64,000 bases of DNA from NCBI RefSeq assembly GCF_045679555.1, contig NC_092120.1, forward strand, positions 12,885,805 through 12,949,804. Direction: 5' to 3'. Positions 1-18,900 of this stretch are shown here, piece after piece. Under the pieces are notes generated by a model. That model ran no database searches, was not told where the DNA came from, and saw nothing but the letters and a program-made list of their open reading frames with translations. The DNA is from Salvelinus alpinus. Lineage: Eukaryota > Chordata > Actinopteri > Salmoniformes > Salmonidae. Positions within the stretch are counted from its first letter, which is position 1; every line of letters begins with the position of its first letter. The translations under genes were made by a program, and so were the position numbers.

Positions 1-4843
<4,843 letters not shown>

Positions 4844-7833
4844 CACCATTCCTACTCTGAACATCACAATCAGAAGAAAAACTTTCCTGCCATTCAAAAA
4901 CATTGGTAGGAAATTGTCTTGGGGTTATTCAAGGCTACAAAACAGTCAGTTGCACCAGTGACAGTCAGGGCAACCTGACAAAGACATTATGCCGATGCTT
5001 CTGTCAGTGGGTTTACATAGTAGCACTGCCCCCTGGTGGATTAAAGTGGCATTTTCTCCACCTTAACTTGTGATCCAGACTCGAGGGCCAAGGCATGCAG
5101 GGATAGGCTTTGAGGATGCCAGTATCACAGTCCGAGGGCATACATGCATATATTTGAGTTTGTCCAAACTTGGGATTCCTTCAAATGTTATTTTCATACT
5201 GCAGATGAAGGGACTTGGCTTGGAGCACATGATTTGGCATACAAAGCTTTTGACCAGAATTGCATAAACCGGGACAGCAATCAAAATACATTTTTATATC
5301 TCCATGATGTCAGTAGTTCAGTACAATGTCCTCTCAAACCCCTTTTCCAATTCGGGGAAATCCAGAGCACATTTGTACAGCTAGCGCCTCAATGTTTTTC
5401 AATGTAATATGTTGTATATAATGTACATAAAATGGCAGAACATTGTATACACTTGTTCAGAAGTATTTTGTACTCCAGTAGCTACTTAATCTAATATCAC
5501 ACATCAATCCACAGATACAATTTTATTAAGAAGTCAACCACAAGACAGCATGTGTTGGGAAAATAATTTTACTGGTCTCGAACATAAAAGGCAAAACATT
5601 GTAAATCACTACTACATTCTACCTGGATTGCATGGTTTTTCCATATTAGGCATAATCATTTCTTACAAATTCAATTGAGCATTATGTACTAGGACAATTT
5701 CCGTACAAATATGCAAGTATAGCCAACACTCTGTAAATCTATAATTTCCATTGTCTTTAAAGACAATACTGCATATCTTTGGAATTGACACTTCATAATG
5801 CAAAAAGAATACAATTTTCAATGATCACTAGCCGGTATCAATAAGGCACTTGAGACATGATGAGAAAAGAAATACTGAAAGTGACAAAAGTAAATCATTT
5901 TGAGCTTCTCTAAGGTGTTTCGGTTAACAGTGAGAATAAGCACCTTTTCTCCTATTTGGTAGTGATAGAAATGTGTCTGAAGTACAAAAAAACTAACGTT
6001 GCAAAAACGATCAAGTATTCTCAGAAAATCTTTACTGCTTATACATCCTACAAAAAAGGCTGCCAGACTAGTACATGCCTCTAATATGCAGTGGATAAAT
6101 CTTTGTAGATGATTATAGCTCATTTCTGACATAGTTGTAAAGAAATAAGAAGCCCCCACCCCAACAAAATGTATAAACATACCCAAAAGCAAAGCCACTA
6201 AGCTCAGAAAAACACAGCCATTATAATCCTTTAGTGGGAGAGAGGCCTCTGGACAATAGTCTCAAGACTACAATACATGAATAGAGGATTGGCATCATAT
6301 CATGAGGAATTGATGTTTTAAGTTTCATTTAGGTTTCCTGCTCAAGTAAATACTCTTTCTGACCTTGTCAAAGCGAGTTCTTATGCACCATTTAAATGTA
6401 AACACAGTAATTGATTACACTGAAAATATGGCAGCAACATGTTTGGCAATGCAACACACTGTGTAGTTCATTAATAAAGTCAACTTTTTGCCAGATAATA
6501 CCATATAGTCCCACTACCCCTATAGGCCATTCAGGCTTACTTGTCCAAGGCTTACTTACTAACTATCTGTACCCACTCTTTCTGACACTACACCGGATAC
6601 AAACAAAGGTACAGAATGTACACATTGTTGCAATGCTGTCATGAGAAGGTAAGCATTGTACTTTAATTTAAATCAACACACTTCCAACTCAGACAATTTC
6701 TGCCTTTAGAGTCTGACAAACCAGAACATCTATTTCTCAAGCTGCCACATTCCCTCAACACTAAAAATGCAAAATCATAATAGAACGTTACAGTAACATT
6801 ACTATAATCCATCTGGCAATTATCTCAGATTCAAAATGCAGCAAAATAGTCCCTAGAAATCATATTTGTGTGTCTAGATCTGATGAGTTGCCCTACAGTA
6901 ATTGTTGTTTTTCATACAAGACAAAGGTGAGGTCAAGTCAGACAACGTTAGAGGTCAGACAACGTTAGAGGTAATCCTCTAAGAGGAAACTATTTCTAGA
7001 GATCAGTCATGTCAAGACCTTACAATACAGTACTACTTTGTCTTCCCCATATCTGTGTGCTCATCTCGTTTGGTTTCCTTTCTTTAACAACTACAAACCT
7101 CTTTCAAGCCTGTGAAAATGAGTCACAATTTGGAACCTATATCCATATCACCATAGTAGTCTGATTGTTACATGAGTAATAATTTAGATGTCGTTCCACA
7201 AAAAAACTACTGTCTTGTGTTCAGAAATATAAACACCTTGATGGCAGTGTCAAGTTTGAGCTCCTCTTTGTAACTATGGCTCTAGAATGACCAATCCCAT
7301 CGCTCAGTCTAATACAAACCCCCATAATCCTATAGGAGTCAGAGGGGCTTAACTCCATCTCTATTTAGTGACATTCTGGACATTCTATGGTAGTGTATGT
7401 GGAATACCAGGGCAGAGATCCCTGCTTCCAGCCCTCATGTCCACGGATTCATAGCAGGATTTGCGGCTGTGCGTGTTTACTGTTGACAGCTTAGACATGA
7501 GACGCGAAAGCCCACTATGGATCAAAGTCCACTGTAATGGTTAAAAATGGTTAAAGGTGCTTTCTATGCCTCTCTCGCTAGATATGGCCCAAAACAGTGC
7601 AAGTGTCTGCCCAGTCCACATGCAATATATCTAGAATATACAAGCTCATATATCTGAAGTGAATACGTAGCTCCTAAGCCCTTCGCCAAACACCAAAGTC
7701 AATCTAACCTACCGATTATGGCATACAAAATAAGACAGATCATATATGAAACAAAGGAAATAAAGAGTAAGAAGGCGTCTTCCCATCCATGTGTGGGAGG
7801 TTCATGTCCAGGTAAGGTGGTGCCTGCCTGGCT
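4844..7833. other. Convergent 3' untranslated regions of pear1 (+) and lmna (-)
   Basis: No coding exon is visible. The sequence is AT-rich, and the short open frames show no family motif or codon bias. From the left it should be pear1 3' UTR, possibly ending near 5410-5450 where tgtacataaaatg gives a weak poly(A)-like context. From the right it should be lmna 3' UTR; a minus-strand AATAAA (TTTATT at 5522-5527) could end it, giving a UTR of about 2.3 kb. A short duplication (gtcagacaacgttagaggt) sits near 6937-6972. The UTR ends are inference; transcripts would settle them. Confidence 0.5.
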
Positions 7834-7869
7834 TTACATGATGGAACAGTTCTCCGGTCTGGGACCTCC
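7834..7869 (-). CDS. lmna: lmna terminal exon with CSIM farnesylation box
   Basis: A 36-nt exon encoding [11 protein letters not shown] and TAA. The acceptor is ctttctcag ending at 7870. It continues in frame from the exon that ends SNSPRQ at 8089. CSIM is the same CaaX box as human prelamin A, so farnesylation, aaX removal and carboxymethylation are expected. It is easily missed because it is only 11 codons long. Confidence 0.93.
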   Translation of the reverse strand, partial: GGPRPENCSIM

Positions 7870-9915
7870 CTGAGAAAGACAGGAAGTGACATAGGTGGGT
7901 TATAGGAAGTGAAGCGGATGTTATCATAACAGCAGGATGAACAGGAAAACTGGGATAAGTGTTGCTGTGCGCATGAGTCAGAGAATGAGGGGTGTTTGTG
8001 CTTTGAAACAGGAATAGTGTGTGTTAAGGGTCTTAAAATGTGTGTTAAAACAATATACATGATCAAAAAGATGGGAGTCCTACAGTACCTGTCTGGGTGA
8101 GTTGCTGCCCATTATGAAGAGAGGAGACATCAGGCCCTCAGGCAGACCTCCTCCACTGCTGATGGAGCAGGAGCCGCTGGACACCCCTGAGGTGGCACAG
8201 CTCTTATCAGATGGCTGGCCACACGAGCCACAGACCACCGTGCGGCTCCGCAGGTTGTACTCACTGTCCACACCGCACGCACTGTGGTTGCCCTGCAGAG
8301 GGAGACAGAGAACAGAAGGTTCCAACATTACTGGTAAATACCAACTGTAGCCACTGTGGCTCCTACAATTTGAGCACTGGCACCCAGTGACGTTAAATAA
8401 GTCTTTCCATTTTTCTTGTCACCCTTTAGAGAAGGTTTTAAGTGTATCATCGCACACCCCTGGCCTTGTTCGGTGACTAAATAAGTACTCTACATTAATT
8501 AACCTATTTTCATGAACACCATTTTGGCTCAATAGCCTTCCACACAGTGCAAGTATAGTATGAGTACTTTATTTGGCCTGAGCCTGCGACTTTCATAAAC
8601 AGTGAGACTCACGTCATCGTCATCATCTTCCTGGAACAGGGTGCGTGTAACTTTCCTCTGTGCCATTTCCTGTGGGAAAGAGGCGCAGAACAGTCCATTT
8701 GTCAACCGGCTATGATGTGAGTAAGGTAATTTATCGAATCTCACATGCATTCAAATATGTAGGAAGTGGGATTATGTTGCCAAGAGCAAGACTGAACAGT
8801 CAAAGGGACAATGGGAAGGTACAACTATAAACATGTGACGTGTGTGTCTCACCTCTCCATTGGCGCTGATCAGGGTGGTTTGGAACAGGTCTCCGCTGCC
8901 CCATGAGTTCTGGGTCTTCCACACCAGGTCTGAGGGGGTGTTGTGGGTGCCGCCTGCTCCTGAAGCCCAAATCTACAGAGGGAAGAGGTACAGGACTCTC
9001 TGTTATGACCTCATCACATACTATAGATACTTTACACACTGGCCCACATTGTGACAAACATGCTGATCACTGTTAGAATATACACTTCTCAACATCGTGT
9101 ACTAAAAACTGAACACAAACATAGTTGATGACAGTGCAGACATGATGAAGGTTTAACTCACTGTGACAGTCTGTCCTGCCTTGAGGTTGAACTTGGGGGG
9201 GAACTTGTAGACGATGGGGGTGCTGGTCCCCACCTGTCTCTTCACCTGCCAGTGGCCCAGAAGCTGGTCCTGAAGGAAAACAGATAAGCATCGTCTGTTT
9301 CAGCCAAATAAAATCACTAAGTAGAAAAGAGATATTGTCCTTTTACAACATCACCCAACATGGTGTTTTTACTACAGTAGCTTCCTTACAAAACATGTGC
9401 ATTTGATCATAACAGAAAGCCTGCGACGCATCGTAGCAGAAAGCAGCCATTGTATGTCAAGCTGACCGATTAACTCCATACCTCGTTGGCCTTGTTGCTG
9501 AGGCGGACGTACTTCCCCTCCAGGTCCACCTCGTCCACGGTGACGCGGCCGCTAGCGGAGGCCTGCTGGGCGATGCGTGTGCGCGTCACGGCACCCCCCG
9601 CCAGGCTGGAGGTCTCGCTGTCGTTGTCAATGAGACGTCTCTTCTTGGCGCTGGCCGTGCCTGAGGAGTTGCGGCTGCCGCTGGTGGACTGGACCATGCG
9701 GCCGCTGTGGCTGTGTCCTGAGCCCGAGGTACGGGTGGTAAGTGTGTGTGCTGACCCCGAGCCGGTAGTACGGGACACGGTGACTCGGGTTGGGGGAGGG
9801 CTGGGGGACAGACGCAGTCTGGGGGGGGGCAGAGAAAAAGATTGTTGATACTAATCTAGTGTGGTTGTGTAGGTTACATGAGTTAATTTAGTTCAGTCTG
9901 TGTGTGGCTTTCAGT

Positions 9916-9970
<55 letters not shown>

Positions 9971-12900
9971 CATGATGTGCATTGTGCATATCTGTAATGT
10001 CTCCTCACCTCTCCTCCTCTCCCTCCAGCAGTTTACGGTAGGCGCTGATCTCCATGTCCAGGGCCAGTTTGATGTCCAGCAGCTCCTGGTATTCATCCAG
10101 CTGTTGCTGCATCCGCATGCGCATATCCCCCATCTCCCTCTCCTTGTCCTCCAGGCGCCGGCGCATCATGTCCCGCTCCCGGGCCAGAGACTCCTCCAGC
10201 TCACGCACCCTGGCCTCCCTTTCCGCCAGCTGACACAGAGGGTTGATACGCCGGTTAGACCAACCAAAGGGCCATATTTGATGAGATGAACAGTGCTAAT
10301 ACTTTGTATTAGCGCCAACACTAGCGCTAAGATTACAGCTGTCAGAGCTCCACAGTATGGAGATATACGGTAAGAGGCTTCTGTGATTGACAGGTGGACA
10401 GGGTGGAGCCGTACCTGTTTCTGCAGCTGGCTGAGCTGGGAGGACATGCCCTCCATCCGTACGCGAGTCTGCTGCAGCTCCTCGTGGGCCGTCCCCACCA
10501 GGGTACTGTTCCTGTCTGCAGAGTGACGGGCGTTCTCCAGCTGAGACACACACAGGGTCAGAATGAAACCATGCGGTATGTGTCTGTGCTAGGTTGGCAC
10601 TGTGCCAGTGAAAAGATATTGAATGATGCATGGACAGTACTACTGATTTCAACTGGATGGACAGCTTAGTGAAATTAAAATTAAATAACACTACCGTTTT
10701 GAACTGATATACTTTTAGTCCACATTTGAGCTGGCAGTGTGGACCCGTGGGTTGTGCTCCCTACCTTGGAGGTGTAGGTCTTCTCGATCTCCTCCTTGTA
10801 GATGCGGACCTGCTCCTCGTGCTGGGCTCTCAGCTCTATCAAGGCCTCAGCCAGCTTACTCTCGTAATCCTGCCTTGTTCCTGCACTGTCAATCTCCACC
10901 ATGCGAGACTCGTGCCTGCGCTTGGACTCCCTCAGCTCCTGCAGGGAGATAGACGGTACAGGCATACTTGAGTTATAGAAGAGGGGGTGAAGGAGTAACC
11001 TCATAAAACAGACTGATCTCGGGGTTCCATCAGTCTGGTTTACAAGGCTAGTGAAGAGGACAGAAGAGGAAACAAAATAAGGGAGAGAAAAAGAGTGAGA
11101 TAGATGAGGAGCAGATCAGAGGAAAAAATAAAGTTTGAGGTAAAAAGAGACAGAGTGAAGGGTCAAGGGAGAAAAGGAGAGATGGTGTAAGAGTGAGGTA
11201 AAAGAGAGTTTCTCACCTCTCCGTAGATGTTCTTCTGGAACTGCAGTTCTTCCTTGATGGTCTGCAGGCGGTTCTCAGCGTCCACTCTCCTCAGCATCTC
11301 ATCCTGAAGCTGCTTCTTAGCGTCGCTCAGACCGGTCTCCAGCTAAGGGACAGAGTTTAAAGTTTGATGTTTAACTTTAGGGTTCTGTTAGATTAGATCA
11401 AACATGACTAATTTGTTGATCTGAAATCAACTGTCTAGTTATCAAAATCGCTTCGGCGAGGAGGAATAGAGGAGCTGCATGTAAGATGTCAATACATGAC
11501 TGGGTGAAACTATAGTTCACTGATGTGACCAGAAGGTGGCGTAGGAATATTATTAATTTCTGAGTTCATTGAGAACGATCCACGGTGATGCACTGACCCT
11601 TGTTACAGCACTAGCCCCAAAAGTCATATTCACAATTGACAGTTTTTAAAAGTAAGTAAATAGTTTTTCTTTATATACACTGGAAGATTTTTTATTTTAA
11701 TCAATCATATGCAGTTTGAACCCTGTACCTGAGGAGAGAGTACGCAGTATGTGTATGTTTCAGAGTTGTCAAAGCTATCCATTAGGCCTTTACCACTGGT
11801 CTCTTACCTTGGCTAGCTGGGCCTTCAGGTCCCTGACCTCAGCATCTAGAGAGCGTTTCTCCCCCAGGGCGGTGGACAGAGAGGCATCTTTAGAGTTCAA
11901 CAGAGCCTCTAGATCCCTCAGCCGGGCCAGAGCTGCCTCCAGGTCCGACTCCTTCTTCCCATTTCTGTTCAGACAGAAATACACAGGTAGACAAATACAT
12001 CAGTTTCCTGTTTCACTAACACGGTCCGTGTTTGAGCAACTTATGTCTAATGCAGTATGATTACAATAAATGCTATTATGAATTTAGGCTCTTACAAAAG
12101 AGTCAAACTGTTTAGTAACCTCTGTACATAAACTTCCCATTGACAAACATTATCCACATAGGTTGCGATTCTGGGATAACATACTCACTACCTGTGAAAG
12201 ACTCATGAATGCCTTGAGCTGTCCTTAACTGAACTCCCATCATATTGAATAAATTCATTGACAGGAACAAAATTGAATCAAGCTCACCGTGTTCTAAATG
12301 AAGGCCAACATAGGCACTCCTGAGGGAATCCCAGTTATATCAAACAGTGGCTGCAGAGTCAACTTTTTCCTGCCTTTTTTTCCTGGACTAAAAGGTCCTG
12401 AAGCTTCAGCGCATGCGTTTCTTTACTCACACATTTTTGTGGTCTCCTTCCCTTCACATGATAATTCTTCAAGTGTTAATGGTGAAACGCCCATGCAGCA
12501 TCTGCATTCCAACCATGAGCTCAATCAGTTACATTTTAGTCATTTAGCAGACACTCTTGTCCAGAGTGATTTACAGGAGCATTTAGGTGCCTTGCTCAAA
12601 GGCACATCAACAGATTTTTCACCTATTCAGCTCAGGGATTCCAACCAGCTACCTTTTGGTGACCTGGCCCAATGCCCTTAACCGCTAGGCTACCCTCCCG
12701 TTTCATGGGGATATGCAATTAGATCTTTAGTTACGAAGTTGTCTACAGTGTTTTTTTGAATGATAAACAGTGAGCAGATTTGAGAGCAGATGGTGTTAAG
12801 AAACTGTAGCATAGCCTGCTTGTGTATTTCTCACGTTTTGGCCACGAGAGAAAAATGCAGTGGTGTTTTGTCCTTACAGTAACGTTATACTCTGCTATTA

Positions 12901-15900
12901 TATTCAGTTATGCCAAATACTATCATTATGTGATCTTGCAGACATTGATTCAGCTTCGATCTAACTTTATTAAAACGAGCACTAGTCGCCGGAGTAGTCG
13001 GACCGCAGCCACGGCCTAAATCAAAAACGTTCACATTTGTTTGCACGTGCGCGTTTTTTGTGTCTGACCTCTAAAGCAGGCATCAATTTGCAGTAGTGGT
13101 AAAAAAAAACTGAAACTTGGACCCGGACCGTGGAAAAACTATATAGCCAAACAGAAGAGGATGGGGAAGTGGTAGCTTGAGCTTCATACCAGTTTGGCTA
13201 GCGCTCAGTGAAAGCCGAGCAGGAAATAGATTCCCCGTTATTACATTTGGCCCCTGCAGTTCAATGTTCATGGTCACTAATGACGCCCATCTGCTTGGGA
13301 GATGGCTTCCAGACCACTAACCCACCACTCAGCCCTCATGCTCCCCCAGCCACTGCCAGCCTACAACAACCCTCTCTACTTCCAAATGTATGCACGAATT
13401 CAATAAAAAGACACACAAAATCGGAACCATATGTACACGCCCGTATAGCCTACCCCCGCACAAGAACACACATAGTCTACAATGGAGTAGAAATATGCTC
13501 TGGCACACACTGAGTAGCCCTCGTCCCATCTCAGATTTCACAAAGGCCCAGAGAGCACTCATGTTCAGCAGGGTGAGTGATTGATGGACTAATAGGTGGC
13601 ACCATCACGGCCACCCACATTTGCATGAAAACAAAGACCCAACGCATCATCCTTCGTGCACAGGAACACAAACACCCATACATATATTACAGTGATAATG
13701 GACAAGATCCAGCAATTAAAGTCTGTAGAAAGGGCCCATTAAAAACATTGTCTGCATTTTTAAATCAATAATAACTTAGCAATATGTGGCAGTAGACTGC
13801 CTAGTCTGATCTGAATTAATTCAACCAGTATTCTTGATTTGTAGAGGCTTAAGGAAACTCTACCCATGTCTAGATTTGATTGGGCTCTACTCATTAGACT
13901 TTGACAGACACTGGGGTCATATGTAGCGTATTTTCCACCTGTGTGGATGGAGAGGATCAGTCTAACAGCTTGTACTGATAAGCCTGACTGACAGCGACAC
14001 ACAGGAGAGCTCAGTGGGATGTGAACAAGGAGTCATGTGAGGAATGTGCTGGTACTGTAGCCGGACAAGGCCAGGCAGGGAGAGATGGAAGGTTTCTTTT
14101 CCTGGAGAGTGGGCTAAGAAGAAAGGAATTATTTCCGGTCGGCTCCCGTACTGAAATATTTCCACTGAACTGCAACAAGAGCCACTGTTTTAGATAGGCT
14201 TAGCTCTTATGTCACAGATGTGCACACATACAGTGGGGGAAAAAATTATTTAGTCAGCCACCAATTGTGCAAGTTCTCCCACTTCAAAATATGAGAGAGG
14301 CCTGTAATTTTCATCATAGGTACACTTCAACTATGACAGACAAAATGAGAAGAAAAAAAATCCAGAAAATCACATTGTAGGATTTTTTATGAATTTATTT
14401 GCAAATTATGGTGGAAAATAAGTATTTGGTCACCTACAAACAAGCAAGATTTCTGGCTCTCACAGACCTGTAACTTCTTCTTTAAGAGGCTCCTCTGTCC
14501 TCCACTCGTTACCTGTATTAATGGCACCTGTTTGAACTTGTTATCAGTATGAAAGACACTTGTCCACAACCTCAAACAGTCACACTCCAAACTCCACTAT
14601 GGCCAAGACCAAAGAGCTGTCACTTATTATGACTAAATGGGCTATGTGGATCAGCTCTGGTACTGAATCTATGGTGATATAGAATGTAAATAATAAGCAT
14701 GTATATATTATCTCATGTGAATTAGAGGTTGACCGATTAAATCGGCATGGGCGATTAATTAGGGCCGATTTCAAGTTTTCATAACAATCGGTAATCGCCA
14801 TTTTTGGATGCCGATTATGGCCGATTACATTGCATTCCACGAGGAAACTGCGTGGCAGGCTGACCACCTGATACGCGAGTTCAGCAAGGAGCCAAGGTAA
14901 GTTGCTAGCTAGCATTAAACTTATCTGATAAAAAACAATCAATCTTAACATAATCACTAGTTAACTACACGTGGTTGATGATATTACTAGGTTAACTAGC
15001 TTGTCCTGCGTTGCATATAATCTATGCGATGCCTGTTAATTTATCATCGAATCACAGCCTACTTCGCCAAACGGGTGATGATTTAACAAAGGCGCACTTG
15101 CAAAAAAAGCACAATCGTTGCACGAATGTACCTAACCATAAACATCTTTTGCCTTTCTTAAAATCAATACACAGAAGTATATTTTTTAAACCTGCATATT
15201 TAGTTGAAAGAAATTCATGTTAGCAGGCAATATTAACTAGGGAAATTGTGTCACTTCTCTTGCGTTCATTGCACGCAGAGTCAGGGTATATGCAACAGTT
15301 AGGCTCGTTGCGACCTCATTTGTCGGAATTTTACATAATTATGACATAACATTGAAGTTTGTGCAATGTAACAACAAAATTTAGATTTAGGGTTGCCACC
15401 CGTTCAATAAAATACGGAACGATACGTATTTCACTGAAAGAATAAACTTTTTGTTTTCAAAATGATAGTTTCCAGATTTGACCATATTAATGACCAAAGG
15501 CTCGTAATTATGTGTTTATTATATTATAATTAAGTCTATGATTTGATATTTGATAGAGCAGTCTGACTGAGCGGTGGAAGGCAGCAGCAGGCTCGTAAGC
15601 TTTTTTTCAAACTTTACTGCGTTTGCCAGCAGCTCTTAGCAATGCTTGATCACAGCACTGTTTATGACTTCAAGTCTATCAACTCCTGAGATTAGGCTGG
15701 CAATACTAAAGTGCCTATTAGAACATCCAATACTCAAAAGTATATGAATTACAAATGGTATAGAGAGAAATAGTCGACGCGTCATAATTCGTATAATAAT
15801 TGCAACCTAATATTTCTTTACTGGGAATATTGAAGAACTGGGAATATTGAACCACCAGCTTTCATATGTTCTGAGCAAGGAACTTAAATATTAGCTTTTT

Positions 15901-18900
15901 TTACATGGCACATATTGCACTTTTACTTTCTTCTCCAACACTGTTTTTGCATTATTTAAACCAAATTGAGCATGTTTCATTATTTATTTGAGACTAAATA
16001 TAATATATTTCTGTATTATATTAAGTAAAAATAAAAGTGTTCATTGTTCATTGAGTATTGTTGTAATTGTCATATTTTTTTTTTTATTTTTTTTTTTTTA
16101 AATCAGCCGATTAATCGGTTTTGGCATTTTTTGGTCCTCGAATAAATCGGTATCGGCGTTGAAAAATCATAAATCGATCGACCTCGAATGTGAGTGGCTG
16201 GTCGCTCCCAAGTGGCGCAGCGGTCTAAGGCACTGCATCTCAGCGCTAGAGGCGTCACTACAGACTCTGGTTCAATTCCAGGCTGTATCACAACCGGCCG
16301 TGATTGAGTCCCATAGGGCAGCGAACAATTGGCCCAGCATCGTCCGGGTTAGGCCATCACTATAAATACGAATTTGTTCTTAACTGACTTGCCTAGTGAA
16401 ATAAAGGTTAAATAAAAAAATGTAATCGAATAGCTTTAAGAAGATGATATAGGCCATAGTAATACAGGAGGCCTGGCTGTGATGACAGAATGTGAATGAC
16501 CTGAGTATGGCAATATTGGGTGTGATGTGTGTCAGTAACTTTGTTCATCAGCTGTAGTGCTGAGGATATAGGTGATAATGAATGGCATTGTTGATCCGCT
16601 CTAGTGTTGAGGATACGGCTGCCTGTGTATCTAAGACTGCCAGTAAGCCTGCACTGCGTTTGTTTGCTCCAGGATGTCAACCTAATGGAATTGCATGCCC
16701 TGTAAACAATGGGAGAACATCATGCCTGAGCGTGAATGGGAGAGAATGTGTGTGCAAACTGAATACATTTGTAGAGCAAAATGTACTTCGAGTTAAGTTT
16801 ACATTTGCATCCATCCAAACTGGGCCACACCTCAGAAACCGGTGTGGATGGAAGTCTGTTTTGATAAACAGCATGTGTTGGATGTGGACAGTTTATACAA
16901 CAGAATTTTAGGGGATAAAGAACCAAACCGGTGTACTGTATTTATAGCATATAGGGTGTGATGTGTTCAATTGTCACAATTACTCATAGGCCATTGATCC
17001 AGGCATCTAGAAACCATGTAAAGAAAAGGAGTTAAGGAAGCCTACAGTTAACAGTCTGATTTAGAACACACTGTAGCTTGACTTTCTCCTGTGCACATTA
17101 CTGTTGTGATAATCTCGGTTACCCAGAAGTAAAATTGTCTTTCGAAAGTCTGTCAATTACTTTTTAACTTCTGGAGGGAATGGCGTTAACAAATGTGATT
17201 ACCTTTGTGCAAAGGAAGCGAAAGCTCTTCCCTCAGAAACTCTCGGCCAAACCCCTCCCTTCTGCTAATTTCCCCAGTGTTTATCATGGCCAAAATGCAC
17301 ATTTTAGTTTAGATTATTTTTAATTACAGACAATTTTTACTTTGTAGCTGTGGAATCTAGTGGAAACCGTTTATCATCCGCACATGGGCTTGAAAAGCGA
17401 CCGCACCCGTTTAAGCACCGCCTTCACCCAATCCTGATTCGTCCAAGTAATCAACGATGAATAACCAAAACCAGGAACTACTGCTGCTGGTAATCAAATA
17501 ATTATGTGATCCTTGACAGATTCACGCCGTTTCATCTGTCCACCAGAATCTGTCTACGAGAGATTGTTGTTGTGACAACAGTGTTATATCAAAGCCCACA
17601 CAACTTCAAAAAGGGCAAAGAGCTCTGTCTAAATGTTTTCCAGTATACATAGAGAGCAGCAGAGCTACTGCCGAAAGACAGTTTAGAGTGAGTGAGTGAG
17701 CGAGCGGGGAGGAATAATAAAACAGAGGAATGTGTTGGTTCAGCCTCCACTCTTGGGTGACTCACTGCTATCTTTGTCCACGTCATTGACGAGAATTGAG
17801 CGAGCCCGCCCCAAAAAACAGAATCGACGGAAAACCCACAATCCTGGCTGTTTTGCTGTGCCGTTGCTATGACAACAGAGGCCTACTCATCAGGCCTAAA
17901 GTATGGCATTTCCCCATACTTTTTGCTTACTTTGAGCATATTTCCGAGCTAAACTCTGTCGAAAAGCTTCCCTCCTTTATAGGCCTATTTGGAAAAGCTT
18001 TCCTGCTAGGCTCCTGGTGGAAAATCTAGCCTATAATTACTACAATATGACAGATGTATCATGCAGAATACGCCCAAAGTCTTAAAGGCTGTTTCCCATG
18101 AAGTTGATGTTAAACAGATCATTCATTGTATGCACCCGATATCATATTTTAAAAAGGTAGACACTTCATTGGAAACTAACAATACTAGACACTATATTTT
18201 AACCAGGGATACATATAGTTCACATCCAAATGACTTTTTACACATAACTACTACAGCGGCATGATTATAGACTTTGAATGCTCTTATACTGTGTGTGCGC
18301 GTGCACCCATCCTCTGGTCCTCTTATTATATTACCACACCCACTTTGACTATTTTTATTTTACCTTTATTTAACTAGGCAAGTCAGTTAAGAACAAATTC
18401 TTATTTTCAATGACGGCCTAGGAACAGCCTTGTTCAGGGGCAGAAGGACAGATTTTTACCTTGTCAGTTCGGGATTCGATCTTGCAACATTTCGGTTACA
18501 AGTCCAACACCCCACTCTCACTCTGTTACGCACAGTAAATTACTTTCCCCAGTTCCCCCACCTTGTAAACACAGCCATTTCCCTATCAGTGCACCGTAGT
18601 GAGGCGGTCAATGCTAAATCACCCCACGAATGGGAAAGGACAAATCTCAATGGAGTCACACAGTCAATCAGGCAGTGCAAAAAGCCCTCTGGCCTCTCTG
18701 TGCTATTAGAGGGTCTGTTAGGAATGAGAATGTAATCTCCCTCTCCGGTGTTACTACACAGTCTTCCAGTGCACAGAGTTGTAATTGTTGATTGATCTGT
18801 TACGGTACGGTGAGCTACTAAGGAACGACACCCCGCCCGTCTGGCTGACATGTGTGAACACGTGTGGGTGGGGTTCCTTGGAAGTTGGAAATTACCGGGG

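Noticed and set aside
5818..6198. 126-codon minus-strand frame
   Set aside because: AT-rich, unrecognisable and lying in the expected lmna 3' UTR; a chance frame.
7740..8066. 108-codon minus-strand frame between the last two lmna exons
   Set aside because: It overlaps the real 36-nt terminal exon in another frame and shows no motif; a shadow frame.
9486..9848. 120-codon plus-strand frame opposite lmna exon 7
   Set aside because: It is the antisense of the NLS-containing exon and has no support of its own.
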